IMG/VR virus record: IMGVR_UViG_3300036851_000281 | Location: 1 to 39,280 of that record | DNA length: 39,280 nt | From: a virus | Direction: 5' to 3' (one strand) | Part shown: positions 20,128 through 27,918 of the stretch, one piece after another | How the letters are laid out: the number at the start of each line of letters is the position of its first letter | Position numbering within the stretch: the first letter of the stretch is position 1 | The notes under the pieces: generated by a model | Databases searched by the model: none | Told to the model about the DNA's origin: nothing | The model's input: the letters and a program-made list of their open reading frames with translations, nothing else | Position numbers and translations under genes: made by a program

Positions 20128-21068
20128 GTCACGAATCCTCTAGCTGGTAGCAGTGGGTCGCCCATGACCGTGCGCGACATCTGAAACACCCAGCGCGCGG
20201 CGTCCTGCACGGCGAGGTAGGCCTCGAACACCGACTCGTCGCAGACGATCGGGAAGGCCTCGCAGGCCTCCGGGGTGATGTGGATCACGAGCCCGGTATC
20301 GACCTCGGGCACCGGTACCGCCATGGCGCGTTCGTCGGGACCGAGCAGGTAGTAGCGGCGCCGGAACTTCTCGAGCCGCCGCGGACGCCACACGGCCGCG
20401 TACTTGGCGTGCCGGTAGGCGGCCAGTTGCAGCCCGTCCTGCTCGGGGTAGGGGCTGGTCGGCTTGCCCTTCGAGTCGCGGGCCTTGCGGGTCGACTTGT
20501 AGTCCCCCAGGTAGCGGATGGCATCGGTCCCGGGCAGCGTCGGGGAGCCGTGGCCGCCGATGGTCAGGAAGGCGTCGGCGGTGCCGGCGTAGCCGAGCTC
20601 GGGGTGGTAGACGGTGACCTCGACCGCCTGGTAGGACGGGCTGAAGCGCTGCAGCCAGCCGTCGAACTGGTCGAGGAAAGGCCGGACCTCGTCGTCGACG
20701 ACGGGCCGCACGCCGGTCAGGGCGTACTCCTCGACCGCAGTGTGGATGTCGGTGCCCAGCTCGTTGGCGCTGCGCAGGCCCTTCGGACGGCGGAATCGCG
20801 CCTCGGCCAGCCACTTCAGCGCGGGGCAGTCGCTGTCGCGGTGCAGGCAGTTGGGGTCGTCATCGGCCAGCATGCCGCGCCAGGTGGCCTCGAAGTGCAG
20901 GGCCGCCTTGGCGGTCTCCTCGGCCGACCAGAAGATCAGGCCGCTCTTCTCGAGCACCTTCAGGATGGTTGTGACCGACCACAGCTGCAGGTCGTCGTCC
21001 TGGGCGGAGGCGTCCTCAATGGCGGGCTGCCCGAGCTGCGGAGCGGGGACGGCGGCGAGGGCGGTCAT
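20124..21068 (-). CDS. RecB/Cas4-like PD-(D/E)XK nuclease (314 aa)
   Basis: Active-site elements are visible in order: a His in GTDIHTAVEEY (about 100-110), Asp in GYAGTADAFLTI (about 157-168), the D-x-K motif in YLGDYKSTRK (about 187-196), and a QLAAYRHAKY motif. This is the exonuclease fold of RecB, lambda exonuclease-like and Cas4 proteins, used by phages in recombination or replication. N-terminal cysteines (NCLHRDSDC) do not make an obvious iron-sulphur set. Overlaps the methyltransferase stop by 4 nt. Confidence 0.85.
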   Translation of the reverse strand: MTALAAVPAPQLGQPAIEDASAQDDDLQLWSVTTILKVLEKSGLIFWSAEETAKAALHFEATWRGMLADDDPNCLHRDSDCPALKWLAEARFRRPKGLRSANELGTDIHTAVEEYALTGVRPVVDDEVRPFLDQFDGWLQRFSPSYQAVEVTVYHPELGYAGTADAFLTIGGHGSPTLPGTDAIRYLGDYKSTRKARDSKGKPTSPYPEQDGLQLAAYRHAKYAAVWRPRRLEKFRRRYYLLGPDERAMAVPVPEVDTGLVIHITPEACEAFPIVCDESVFEAYLAVQDAARWVFQMSRTVMGDPLLPARGFVT

Positions 21069-21758
21069 GCCGCGGGCCTAGCGATGGCGGTGAGGAGTTG
21101 GCGTCCGATGAGCTCCGTGTAGTCGGGGGGGATCGCCTGGCTCAACTCCTTCACGTTCATCCAGTCGATGCCCATGGCCATCTTTCGAGCCTCCTGCTCA
21201 CCCTTCGCGTGGGTGTTGCCGTAGACCGCCACGTAGCGGGTGCGAATGTCCTGGCGGCCCTGACGCAGGGCCTGGCGAATAGAAGCGGAGCCGAAGGCCA
21301 CATTCACAGTGCGCGGAAGTTGGCGGTGCGCGCACGGTGGGACCAGTAGCGCGACATTGGCCTCGAACAGCCGATGCCGGCGCCGCGGACGGCCAAATGA
21401 AGAACCGCACAGCCGCACGGGATGGATGAGCGGGGCACCGACCACGTTCTCGATTACGTAAATGCCGCCCCACCCCAGCAAGCGATCGCGAATCGGCTCA
21501 ATCAGGCGGGGATACTCCCGGCCTCGATTCGACGGGAAATGGCGTAGCGGCCCGTAGGCCTGGCACGGCGGGCTGGCATGGACCGCATCGAAGTCTTCCA
21601 GCGGGAAGGTCAGCGCGTCCGCCTGGTGGAACTCGAAGGGGTAGTGCGGCTGGGGTTCGATGTCGACACCGACAACTTCGAAACCGGCACGGCTATAGCC
21701 CATCGATGTCCCCCCCCGCCTTGCAGCAGAGATCGAGCAGGCGCGGCCTGATTGTCAC
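21065..21758 (-). pseudogene. DNA cytosine-5 methyltransferase, frameshifted at a G8 tract
   Basis: Two frames together give a complete short C5 methyltransferase. From GTG at 21758 the protein reads RLLDLCCKAGG (motif I), then the frame is lost at a run of eight G (plus-strand C, 21710-21717) and hits TAG soon after. Removing one G continues it as TSMGYSRAGFEVVGVDIEPQ. Later motifs are intact: ASPPCQAYG (motif IV, catalytic Cys), ENVVGAP (VI) and FGRPRRRHRL (VIII). With seven G the gene is exactly 693 nt (230 aa). Either phase variation, an inactive gene or a homopolymer read error. An internal ATG at 21703 would make a protein lacking motif I. Confidence 0.85.
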
Positions 21759-22033
21759 CGGCCCCACGCCTCGCGGGCCTCGGCCTCAGTCGGGCAGCGC
21801 CCGTCGTGCAGGTCGGTGGCGTAGCCGCAGGCGGGGCACCACACCTCACCCTCGTCGATGACCGCGACCAGCTCCTCGCCGTGCTCGACGATGCCGGCCC
21901 GGGCGCGCAGGGCGCCGGCGCTGAACCACTCCGGCTCGCGGCGGATCAGGGTGCCGTCAGGGCGCCGCTCGGCGGACCAGTTGCCGCGGCCCGAACCGTC
22001 CGGGTTGGCATAGCCCACGATCTGCTCGCTCAC
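21755..22033 (-). CDS. Small zinc-binding protein (92 aa)
   Basis: The GTG start overlaps the upstream stop (GTGA), and its stop overlaps the methyltransferase start. The C-terminal third has CPACGYATDLHDGRCPT, a CxxC plus distant Cys with a His, a likely zinc site. The N-terminal half is beta-rich. No named family; probably an early regulator or nucleic-acid binder. Confidence 0.6.
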   Translation of the reverse strand: MSEQIVGYANPDGSGRGNWSAERRPDGTLIRREPEWFSAGALRARAGIVEHGEELVAVIDEGEVWCPACGYATDLHDGRCPTEAEAREAWGR

Positions 22034-22161
22034 CGCAGCGGGCCCAGGGCCTGCGCGATCGCCTCGCCCAGCTGGCGGCCGATGCCGTCAGCCAGGACCA
22101 CGAAGGCAATGAACAGGACGACGGCGACGGTGCCCCACAGGAGGGACTTCGGGCTGGTCAT
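22030..22161 (-). CDS. Small single-span membrane protein (43 aa)
   Basis: ATG at 22161 with AAGGAG upstream. The protein has one strong hydrophobic segment (SLLWGTVAVVLFIAFVVLAD) followed by an amphipathic helix (GIGRQLGEAIAQALGPLR). It is early and coupled to the next gene. Small early membrane proteins in phages often serve in superinfection exclusion or host takeover, which would be inference here. Confidence 0.6.
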   Translation of the reverse strand: MTSPKSLLWGTVAVVLFIAFVVLADGIGRQLGEAIAQALGPLR

Positions 22162-22182
22162 CGGATAGACTCCTTTTCGTTG

Positions 22183-22221
22183 GACCGCCGGCGAGCGTTC
22201 GCGTGCTATGACCCGGCGGTC
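22183..22221. promoter_or_regulatory. Long hairpin between the first two early genes
   Basis: GACCGCCGG (22183-22191) and CCGGCGGTC (22213-22221) pair perfectly over 9 bp around a 21-nt loop that itself holds a GCGA/TCGC mini-stem. It fills most of the 68-bp gap after the Fis-type gene. No U-tract follows, so an antitermination-like or processing signal is more likely than a terminator. Confidence 0.45.
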
Positions 22222-22229
22222 TGGCTTTG

Positions 22230-22433
22230 TCAGGCGTCGACGACGGCCTGACGGGTGACCGTGATGTGGTGCTCCCGCATGAAGCGGTGGACGCTGGTCC
22301 GGTGGCGGTTGAGGATCCGGGCGGCCTCGGTCACGTTGCCGTTGGCCTCCTCGAGGGCGCGCTGCACGCGCTCATGGGTGAGCTCGTCACCCCTGGCGCA
22401 GGCCTCGCACTCAACCGTGTCCACGTCCGTCAT
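22230..22433 (-). CDS. Fis-type (HTH_8) DNA-binding protein (67 aa)
   Basis: Residues about 18-56 form a Fis-family helix-turn-helix: THERVQRALEEANGNVTEAA, then RILNRHRTSVHRFMREH. The first segment carries CEAC. It is the first gene of the leftward early unit and is divergent from the repressor, the place of Cro or an early activator. An extended -10 box sits so close that its transcript could begin at the ATG. Confidence 0.8.
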   Translation of the reverse strand: MTDVDTVECEACARGDELTHERVQRALEEANGNVTEAARILNRHRTSVHRFMREHHITVTRQAVVDA

Positions 22434-22461
22434 GCCTCGACTGTAGCAGGAAACGCCACGG

Positions 22462-22490
22462 AGTGTAGCGTCTGCTTACACCACCTGCAA
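22462..22490 (-). promoter_or_regulatory. Candidate leftward early promoter
   Basis: On the minus strand, TTGCAG (22490-22485) and TACACT (22467-22462) have the ideal 17-bp spacing. The -10 box overlaps one TGTAGC repeat, so repressor binding could block it. Start would be near 22455, about 22 nt before the Fis-type ATG. Confidence 0.55.
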
Positions 22491-22520
22491 GGCGATTCCT
22501 GCGATACCTGTTGCATGGCG

Positions 22521-22529
22521 TGCTACAGT
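22521..22529 (+). promoter_or_regulatory. Candidate repressor promoter (extended -10)
   Basis: TGCTACAGT is a perfect extended -10 (TGnTAnnnT). Transcription would start near 22536, leaving about 8 nt before the GTG at 22544, an almost leaderless message. The mirror copy at 22440-22448 would start transcription at the Fis-type ATG. Confidence 0.45.
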
Positions 22530-22543
22530 CGTGGTCCTTGCTG

Positions 22544-22969
22544 GTGACAGAACGCACCACTTTCTCCGCGCTGCTGCAAGAGGTCATGGCATCGAAGGGG
22601 GCGACGGAATGGTCGAAGGTGCTCGACGTCGACCGCACCACCGTGCACAAGTGGTGGTCGGGCGACGCCTTCCCGCGCGGCCGTCAGCTCGAGGCAATCG
22701 CGCGCGAGACCGGGCGCCAGCTGCGATTCGTGGCGGATGACGAAGAAGCCGCCCCGCCCAAATGGGCGGAGCGGCTGGCGGATGAGACCGCGTCGAAGAT
22801 TATCGCGGCGCTGGCACCGGACGATCTGATGAAGGCTGCGGCGCTGCTGATCGCACGGCTCGAAGCGCTGCCGCCGCCTCACGGCGATTCGTCTCCCGAC
22901 TCTGGCGCAGCACCAGATCCGGGCGCCTCAGAGCGACCAGCGCCAGGAGACGAGTCACCTCGTGGCTGA
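22544..22969 (+). CDS. XRE/Cro-CI-like repressor (141 aa)
   Basis: Helix-turn-helix domain at about residues 5-60: FSALLQEVMASKGATEWSKV, then LDVDRTTVHKWWSGDAFPRG. A linker and a C-terminal helix (ETASKIIAALAPDDLMKAAA) follow, then a Pro/Ser-rich tail. No protease-like CI domain is present. Start taken as GTG at 22544, because the TTG at 22511 lies within the promoter-like sequence. One of few plus-strand genes, and divergent from the early unit, so it is the likely lysogeny repressor. Confidence 0.75.
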   Translation: MTERTTFSALLQEVMASKGATEWSKVLDVDRTTVHKWWSGDAFPRGRQLEAIARETGRQLRFVADDEEAAPPKWAERLADETASKIIAALAPDDLMKAAALLIARLEALPPPHGDSSPDSGAAPDPGASERPAPGDESPRG

Positions 22970-23148
22970 AGCGGATGGCCTCGTCGATCACGGGCGTCCC
23001 TCCCTAGAACATCTGCCCGTCATTCGCGCCACCGGGCAGCTGTGGCGAGGCACTCAACTATATTGCAACCGCGACGTGACAACGACTAGACCCACTGCGG
23101 TGGGTTGTGGTGCGATGACGCACCCGTAAGTACGTGGGGAGGAACAGG
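22970..23148 (+). other. Non-coding gap before the conversion genes
   Basis: No gene is supported here. It holds a small hairpin CCCAC-TGCG-GTGGG (23091-23104) without a U-tract, and an A/T-richer stretch (23055-23065, CAACTATATTG) with a loose TTGCAA/TAGACC promoter match. It probably separates the repressor from the two membrane genes and may carry their own promoter. Confidence 0.4.
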
Positions 23149-23472
23149 GTGAAGCTCTGGCGCCAACTGAGTGGGTCGCAGCGGATCCTGATCGTCCTAG
23201 TCGCGGTCATCGCCGTGGTGATCGTGGTCAACGCTCTTTCGAAGCCGACGGCGGACAGCGGCTCGGCGAGCGACTATGTTGACCGCTATGGCGGCTCGGA
23301 CACTGTCTACGCTCAGATCGCGGCTGACACCGACTGCGACAGCCTGCAGGAGACCTTCGACCGCGCGGCCGCCAACAACGACACGGCCGCGGCGGGAAGC
23401 GCCGAGGCTCGTTGGACGACTGGCTACATGACCGCGGCCGACGAGCGCATGCGGGCGATCGGCTGCTATTGA
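23149..23472 (+). CDS. Small exported/membrane-anchored protein (107 aa)
   Basis: The GTG at 23149 follows GGGAGGAAC. One N-terminal membrane segment (ILIVLVAVIAVVIVVNAL) is followed by an extracytoplasmic domain of about 75 residues with two cysteines (DTDCDSLQETFDRAAANND; ending DERMRAIGCY) that may form a disulphide. Similar small C-x(n)-GCY proteins are known to me from high-GC bacterial chromosomes, so this may be host-derived. Coupled to the glycosyltransferase downstream by a TTGA overlap. Confidence 0.65.
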   Translation: MKLWRQLSGSQRILIVLVAVIAVVIVVNALSKPTADSGSASDYVDRYGGSDTVYAQIAADTDCDSLQETFDRAAANNDTAAAGSAEARWTTGYMTAADERMRAIGCY

Positions 23473-24374
23473 CCGTGGAGCGCACGCTGCCCGCGCTGAC
23501 AACCATCGACCGGCTGCTCGTGCATCGCATCCTGGCCGGCGCGTTCATCGCATTCGGGCTGGTGATGGTGACGCAGCATGGCCTCGCGACAGCCGTTGTG
23601 GGCTTCGGGCGCGATGCGATCGGTTACTACGACGCCGGCGTGCACATCCGGACCGACCAACCGCTCTACTTCGACGACGGGGCGCCATTCGGCTCCGAGG
23701 TCTTCCTATTCGCGCCGTGGTTCGCCTGGGCCTGGGTGCCGCTGAGCTTCCTGCCGCGCGACCTGGTCCTGGCGGGCTGGGTGCTGGGCATGTGTGCCGC
23801 GACCGTCTGGGCGGTGGCGCCCTTCTTCCGGCTCGGGCTGGCGGGCATCGCTCTGGGCTCGCTGCTCGGCTACACCCTTTCCCAGGGTGCCTTCTGGGGC
23901 AACGTCATGCCGCTGCTGGTCGGCGTCCTGATCCATTCGCACGGCCGCCGCTCGTTCCCCGTCTGGGTCGGTCTGGCGGCCTCGTTGAAGATCCTGCCGA
24001 TCCTGTATGTCTGGCCGGACTTGGCCGCGAGACGCTGGCGCCGAGTGGCGGTCGCCATCGGCATCGCGGCTGCGCTCTGGGCGCCCGCGCTGCTGTATGG
24101 CCTCTCTGACTACCCGACCGGGTTCACACCGACCATGTCGCTGCTGTGGCTGTCAGGCTGGGTGTGGGCCGGGGTGGCTGCGCTGGCGGTGATCGCCATG
24201 ATCGCAGCCAGCCGGACGCGCTATCGCTGGCTGGCGACGACGCTGGCCATTCTGGCCCTCTACCCGCGCCTGCACTTCCACTACATCGGCCTGCTGGGGG
24301 TGGGCCTACGCCGGAATCCGCATGATGAGGAGCGTTGTGAAGCCCGCCTGCACGACGTGGGTGCCGTTCGTTGA
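23469..24374 (+). CDS. GT87-like (DUF2029) membrane glycosyltransferase (301 aa)
   Basis: Multi-span GT-C protein. The catalytic N-terminal loop reads DAIGYYDAGVHIRTDQPLYF, then FLFAPWFAWAWVPLSFLP; later hallmarks are SQGAFWGNVMPLLVG and LAASLKILPILYVWPDLAAR. GT87 enzymes move sugars, typically mannose, from a polyprenyl-phosphate carrier onto lipid or wall glycans. Start TTG at 23469 overlaps the upstream stop; GTG at 23475 is the alternative. It is shorter than usual (relatives about 400 aa), and its last 23 codons run antisense into the tail gene. Likely expressed in lysogens to alter the host surface. Confidence 0.78.
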   Translation: MTVERTLPALTTIDRLLVHRILAGAFIAFGLVMVTQHGLATAVVGFGRDAIGYYDAGVHIRTDQPLYFDDGAPFGSEVFLFAPWFAWAWVPLSFLPRDLVLAGWVLGMCAATVWAVAPFFRLGLAGIALGSLLGYTLSQGAFWGNVMPLLVGVLIHSHGRRSFPVWVGLAASLKILPILYVWPDLAARRWRRVAVAIGIAAALWAPALLYGLSDYPTGFTPTMSLLWLSGWVWAGVAALAVIAMIAASRTRYRWLATTLAILALYPRLHFHYIGLLGVGLRRNPHDEERCEARLHDVGAVR

Positions 24375-24842
24375 CGTCCTGGCGCCCACCAGCTTGACGA
24401 TGTACTCCTCACTCGCATTCAGAGCATCTCGGCTGTGGGCATACACGCTCCACCGACCGGCGCTGGCGCATTTGACGTGAGCCTCAGCGGCCATGGTGGC
24501 GTCGATGTAGGTGCGCAGCTGGCAAACGGCCGTCCCGCCAGTCGTGACGTCAACGTCCCACATCGCCCAGGTCAGCAGGATCTCGTTCGTGTCAGGCGTG
24601 AAGGTGATCGTCGCGCCCGCGACATCGGCCTCAGCAACCGCGAGGGTGAGGTTAGCGGAGGCGGCCACCTCAGCCGTGACATATGAGGCGACTGACGCCG
24701 ACTCGGCCACATCATCCCAGCTCGACCCGTTGTCGCGCTGCATCTTCACCAGCGTCGTGTCGAAGAAGAGGCGCCCCGCGATCGAAGCGGCTGGTCGGTT
24801 GGCAGTAATGTCGCGCAGGACGACCGATGCCAGGGTGCTCAT
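24306..24842 (-). CDS. Tail fibre/minor tail protein (178 aa)
   Basis: The N-terminus has the tail-fibre phrase RPAASIAGRLFFDTTLVKMQ, then RDNGSSWDDV, typical of fibre segments (GRLFxxTDTxxLxRDNGxxWxxV). The remaining 130 residues are a beta-rich domain (ATITFTPDTNEILLTWAMWD). It ends the late operon, 69 bp inside the convergent glycosyltransferase gene. 4-nt overlap with the zinc protein upstream. Confidence 0.75.
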   Translation of the reverse strand: MSTLASVVLRDITANRPAASIAGRLFFDTTLVKMQRDNGSSWDDVAESASVASYVTAEVAASANLTLAVAEADVAGATITFTPDTNEILLTWAMWDVDVTTGGTAVCQLRTYIDATMAAEAHVKCASAGRWSVYAHSRDALNASEEYIVKLVGARTSTNGTHVVQAGFTTLLIMRIPA

Positions 24843-25036
24843 GATGGCCGCCTACCGGGAGGGAGCAGCTGCACGTCGGTCAGCCGCGCGACCGTGGCCT
24901 TACGTTTGGCTGGCTCGTAAGCCTGGCACTTGCACAGGTGAGCCTTCTTCCCGGCGACTATCACGGCGTTGCACGGATCGTGGCGGTTGAGCGGGTGGCC
25001 ACAGCCCTTTCGTTCACACGGGAATAGATCAGCCAT
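24839..25036 (-). CDS. Small Cys/His protein in the tail module (65 aa)
   Basis: Metal-binding pattern: CERKGCGHPLNRHDPC, then HLCKCQAYEP. Such small knuckles occur between fibre genes in actinophages. It overlaps both neighbours (one base and 4 nt). It may be a tail-assembly helper. Confidence 0.65.
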   Translation of the reverse strand: MADLFPCERKGCGHPLNRHDPCNAVIVAGKKAHLCKCQAYEPAKRKATVARLTDVQLLPPGRRPS

Positions 25037-27918
25037 CAGTTGGGTACTCCTACGACTACGACGATGTCGCCTCCGGCGAAGATGAAGTTGCTGGCCCCGT
25101 CGGTCAGGGGCTCGTCATGGACGGTTGTGCTGCCCATGGCCGCGCCGAGCTCCTGCAGCTGGGCCTCGACGTCGGTGCCGGTGAAGTAGCCGCCGGCGTC
25201 GGCAGCCGAGATGGCCGAGGCGTCGTGCGCGTCAGTGGCGTCGTCGGTGTGCTGGTCAAGGACGAGCAGGCCATTGAGCGCCTCGACCGCCGCCAGGACA
25301 TCGTTGGCGGTGATCCCGCGCGCACCATTCTCGAAGAGGTCGCGCGTGATCTGAGCCTCGTCGGCCGTCCCGAACTCGGCCCGCGGCACGACCCCGATGA
25401 CCTGCAGCGGGGCCTGAGCGATGACATAGGCGAAGTCGGTCACGTCGTCGTAGTCGGGCGTGCCGTAGTCGATGCCGCCGACGGTGATGTTGGGGTTGAT
25501 CGCCAGAATGGCCGCGCCCTCGGCGCCGCTGGCATTCATGGCGACCCGGCTGACTATGCCGTTGTCGACCACGAACTGCGCCAGCTCCTCCTGGGTGGCG
25601 ACGCTGGCGATCTTGTTGTCGAACTGATAGGTGACGTCGTAGGGCTTCAGCGCCTCAACGATCTCATCGAGGGTCGGCACGTCGAGGGTGGTGCCGTGGC
25701 GGCCGGCGTCGTAGCCATCGCCGCCGTCGATATGCCCGGCCTTGATCGTGGCCAGGGTCGCCGCTGACACGTCGCCGGTCAGGTTGGTCGTCCGGTTTAG
25801 CGTCGCGTCGTGAAGGATGACCCACACGCCATCGGACGTCTTGCGCAGGTCGAGGTCGACGCGATGCGCGCCGCGCAGGATCGCCTGGCGGTAGCCCTCG
25901 AGCGTGCCCTCCGGGTAGCCGTCGGTCGGATTCATGTCGCCGGAGTGGGCGACGATCAGGAAGGGATGATGCGTTTCGATGTCTGACAGCCGAACGGTGC
26001 CGCTCGTCGGGCCGGCCTCGGTGCCCCACTCAACCCCGCCTTGACCATCCGGGTGGAGGACGAGCGACGTATCGCTCTCGTTGGTCTTCAGCGTCTCGAT
26101 GATGTGCAGGTGATCGCCGCGTGTGGCGCATGGATCCGTGCCGGTCAGAGAGTTGGCCCACAACTCGACCTCGCCGATATCCCAATCTGAGGTCGGATCT
26201 GTTGCGCCAGCCGTCGCCCGGAAGAGCCAGTAGCGGTAGGTGTGCTGGGTGCCGAATCCGATCTCGCCCGTGTCGCTGCTGACACCCAGCCCGCTGAAGC
26301 TGGTGAGCAGCGTCCAGCCGTTGGCGGCAGGGTCGGCGCTGATCTTGCCGGCTGGCAGCCAGGCCCAGGCCGCATCGTCGTTCGAGCCGTAGATACTGAC
26401 CGCTGAGGCCCAATCAACGGGGTCACTGTGGGCGAGGTAGCGATAGGCGTCGACGGTCTCCGCCCCGGCGGTGTCAGCGGCCAAGTAGTCCTCGGCCACG
26501 GCACCAGAGGCGACGTGGGAAAAGGCGATGGCCGTACCATCGACCGCATTCTCGCGCGGGAAAGATGCGTTTTCGCTGGCTGACTTCAGGTATGAGCCGG
26601 ACAGCCCGAGCAGGACGTTTCGTCGTGGTCTACACAGCCTGAACTGCGAACCCGCCGCTCCCTGTGCCGCCTGGGTGGGGGACCAGTTGAAGGTCGACCC
26701 GATCCCGACGATGACGACATAATCGCCGTTGGCGTCCCTGCCCGTCTTCAGGCGCCAGGTGATCGAGGCGACCGGCGTCGCCTCTTCGTTGGAGTCGTAG
26801 GTTCCCGTGCCGGTGTGATGGGTGATCGTGTCGCCCAGCCAGAAGTGGCCGTCGACGATATCTGGCGCCGGCTCATAGATGCCCACCGTCGGGTCGTCCC
26901 CGTGGTCGTGCAGCGGGATCTCCCAGGCATCGGTCTGGCGCTTGCGGCGCTCGATGTGGGCCAGTCCGGCGGCGTCGAGCTGGGTCGGGTCCGAGGCCTC
27001 CGGCACGGCCAGGAAACCCCAGCGCACGACCTCGCCGGCCGACCAGTCCGGATCCACCACTGTGCGATAGCTGAACTCGGCGCCCCCGACCAGGAGGTGC
27101 GAGACGTAGACCGAGCCGCGCACGTTGCGCGCGATCGCCTTGGCCGCGTTGACGCCCTTCTCGAGGCGCACGGTGCCGGCGCCGAAGGCGCCTGAGCGGT
27201 CGGTGCCGTGGGTCAGATAGGCGTTCAGCTTGAAGAGGTAGGTGAGCTCCCAGACGACCCCGCCCAGCTGATCCATGCGGATCAGCAGGGTCAGGCCGTC
27301 ATCGCCCACGTCGGCACCCTGGGCCTCGCCGTCGAGGAATGGCACCGCGGCCCCGTTGCTGTCCAGGTCGTAATCGAACGAGCTGTGGTCGACCTCGTCG
27401 ATGCCGCTCGGGCTGTTGAGCAGCATCTCGACGACCGCCCGCTTGTACATCGGGATCGGGTGCGCGTTCGAGGCGCCGGCGAAGTTGCCCTGGCTGTCGA
27501 GGTCCCAATAGCCGTCGATCGGATTCTTACCTCCGAGGAGGTTCGAATCGTTGTCCATCATGCCGCGCTCGAGATAGGCGAGCTGGCTGCGCCCGACCCA
27601 CTCCATCCACTCGTCGCCGGGCCCCTCAGCAGCTGAGAGGTCGATGGGCGCGCCGTCGAGGAACGCGCCACCCACCACGCCGGCGTCGGTGTGGACCAGG
27701 AGATAGCGGTCCTGTTCGAGCAGCGCCGCCTGAGTGAGGTGGCGGTTGATCTTGCCTTTGAACTTGCCCGTTCCGTGCTCGTCGACCCTGTACTCGAGCT
27801 CGGTCCACTCATTGACCGTGCCCAGCGACTTCGAGGCGATGTGCGCCTCCTCGGTGGGCAGGTCGTTCGGGGCATAGACGGTCGTGTAGAGACGCGCCGT
27901 CACGAGCTCAGATCCCAC
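25036..27918 (-). CDS. Large baseplate/receptor protein with GDPD-like domain (960 aa)
   Basis: Residues about 1-380 match Siphovirus ReqiPepy6 Gp37-like tail proteins (LYTTVYAPNDLPTEEAHIAS; GTGKFKGKINRHL; WEIPLHDHGD). Residues about 430-590 look like an F5/8-type discoidin domain (ENASFPRENAVDG; VSIYGSNDDAAW; YRYWLFRA; GEVELWANSL). Residues about 650-870 form a glycerophosphodiester phosphodiesterase-like barrel: IVAHSGDMN, GYPEGTLEGYRQAILRGAHR, VDLDLRKTSDG, ILHDATLNRTTN. The AHRG arginine is Ser here; both catalytic His remain. The C-terminal 60 residues are a fibre-like tail. Probably binds and hydrolyses a glycerophosphate-containing surface polymer such as teichoic acid. Confidence 0.8.
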   Translation of the reverse strand: MGSELVTARLYTTVYAPNDLPTEEAHIASKSLGTVNEWTELEYRVDEHGTGKFKGKINRHLTQAALLEQDRYLLVHTDAGVVGGAFLDGAPIDLSAAEGPGDEWMEWVGRSQLAYLERGMMDNDSNLLGGKNPIDGYWDLDSQGNFAGASNAHPIPMYKRAVVEMLLNSPSGIDEVDHSSFDYDLDSNGAAVPFLDGEAQGADVGDDGLTLLIRMDQLGGVVWELTYLFKLNAYLTHGTDRSGAFGAGTVRLEKGVNAAKAIARNVRGSVYVSHLLVGGAEFSYRTVVDPDWSAGEVVRWGFLAVPEASDPTQLDAAGLAHIERRKRQTDAWEIPLHDHGDDPTVGIYEPAPDIVDGHFWLGDTITHHTGTGTYDSNEEATPVASITWRLKTGRDANGDYVVIVGIGSTFNWSPTQAAQGAAGSQFRLCRPRRNVLLGLSGSYLKSASENASFPRENAVDGTAIAFSHVASGAVAEDYLAADTAGAETVDAYRYLAHSDPVDWASAVSIYGSNDDAAWAWLPAGKISADPAANGWTLLTSFSGLGVSSDTGEIGFGTQHTYRYWLFRATAGATDPTSDWDIGEVELWANSLTGTDPCATRGDHLHIIETLKTNESDTSLVLHPDGQGGVEWGTEAGPTSGTVRLSDIETHHPFLIVAHSGDMNPTDGYPEGTLEGYRQAILRGAHRVDLDLRKTSDGVWVILHDATLNRTTNLTGDVSAATLATIKAGHIDGGDGYDAGRHGTTLDVPTLDEIVEALKPYDVTYQFDNKIASVATQEELAQFVVDNGIVSRVAMNASGAEGAAILAINPNITVGGIDYGTPDYDDVTDFAYVIAQAPLQVIGVVPRAEFGTADEAQITRDLFENGARGITANDVLAAVEALNGLLVLDQHTDDATDAHDASAISAADAGGYFTGTDVEAQLQELGAAMGSTTVHDEPLTDGASNFIFAGGDIVVVVGVPN

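Larger units (their letters stand above)
22438..22531. repeat. Operator-like repeats in the divergent control region
   Basis: An 11-bp inverted repeat, CGACTGTAGCA (22438-22448) and TGCTACAGTCG (22521-22531), brackets the gap, 72 bp apart. TGTAGC recurs at 22442-22447 and 22464-22469, its complement GCTACA at 22522-22527, and a near copy GCTTACA at 22474-22480. These are candidate binding sites for the repressor or Fis-type protein. Confidence 0.55.
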
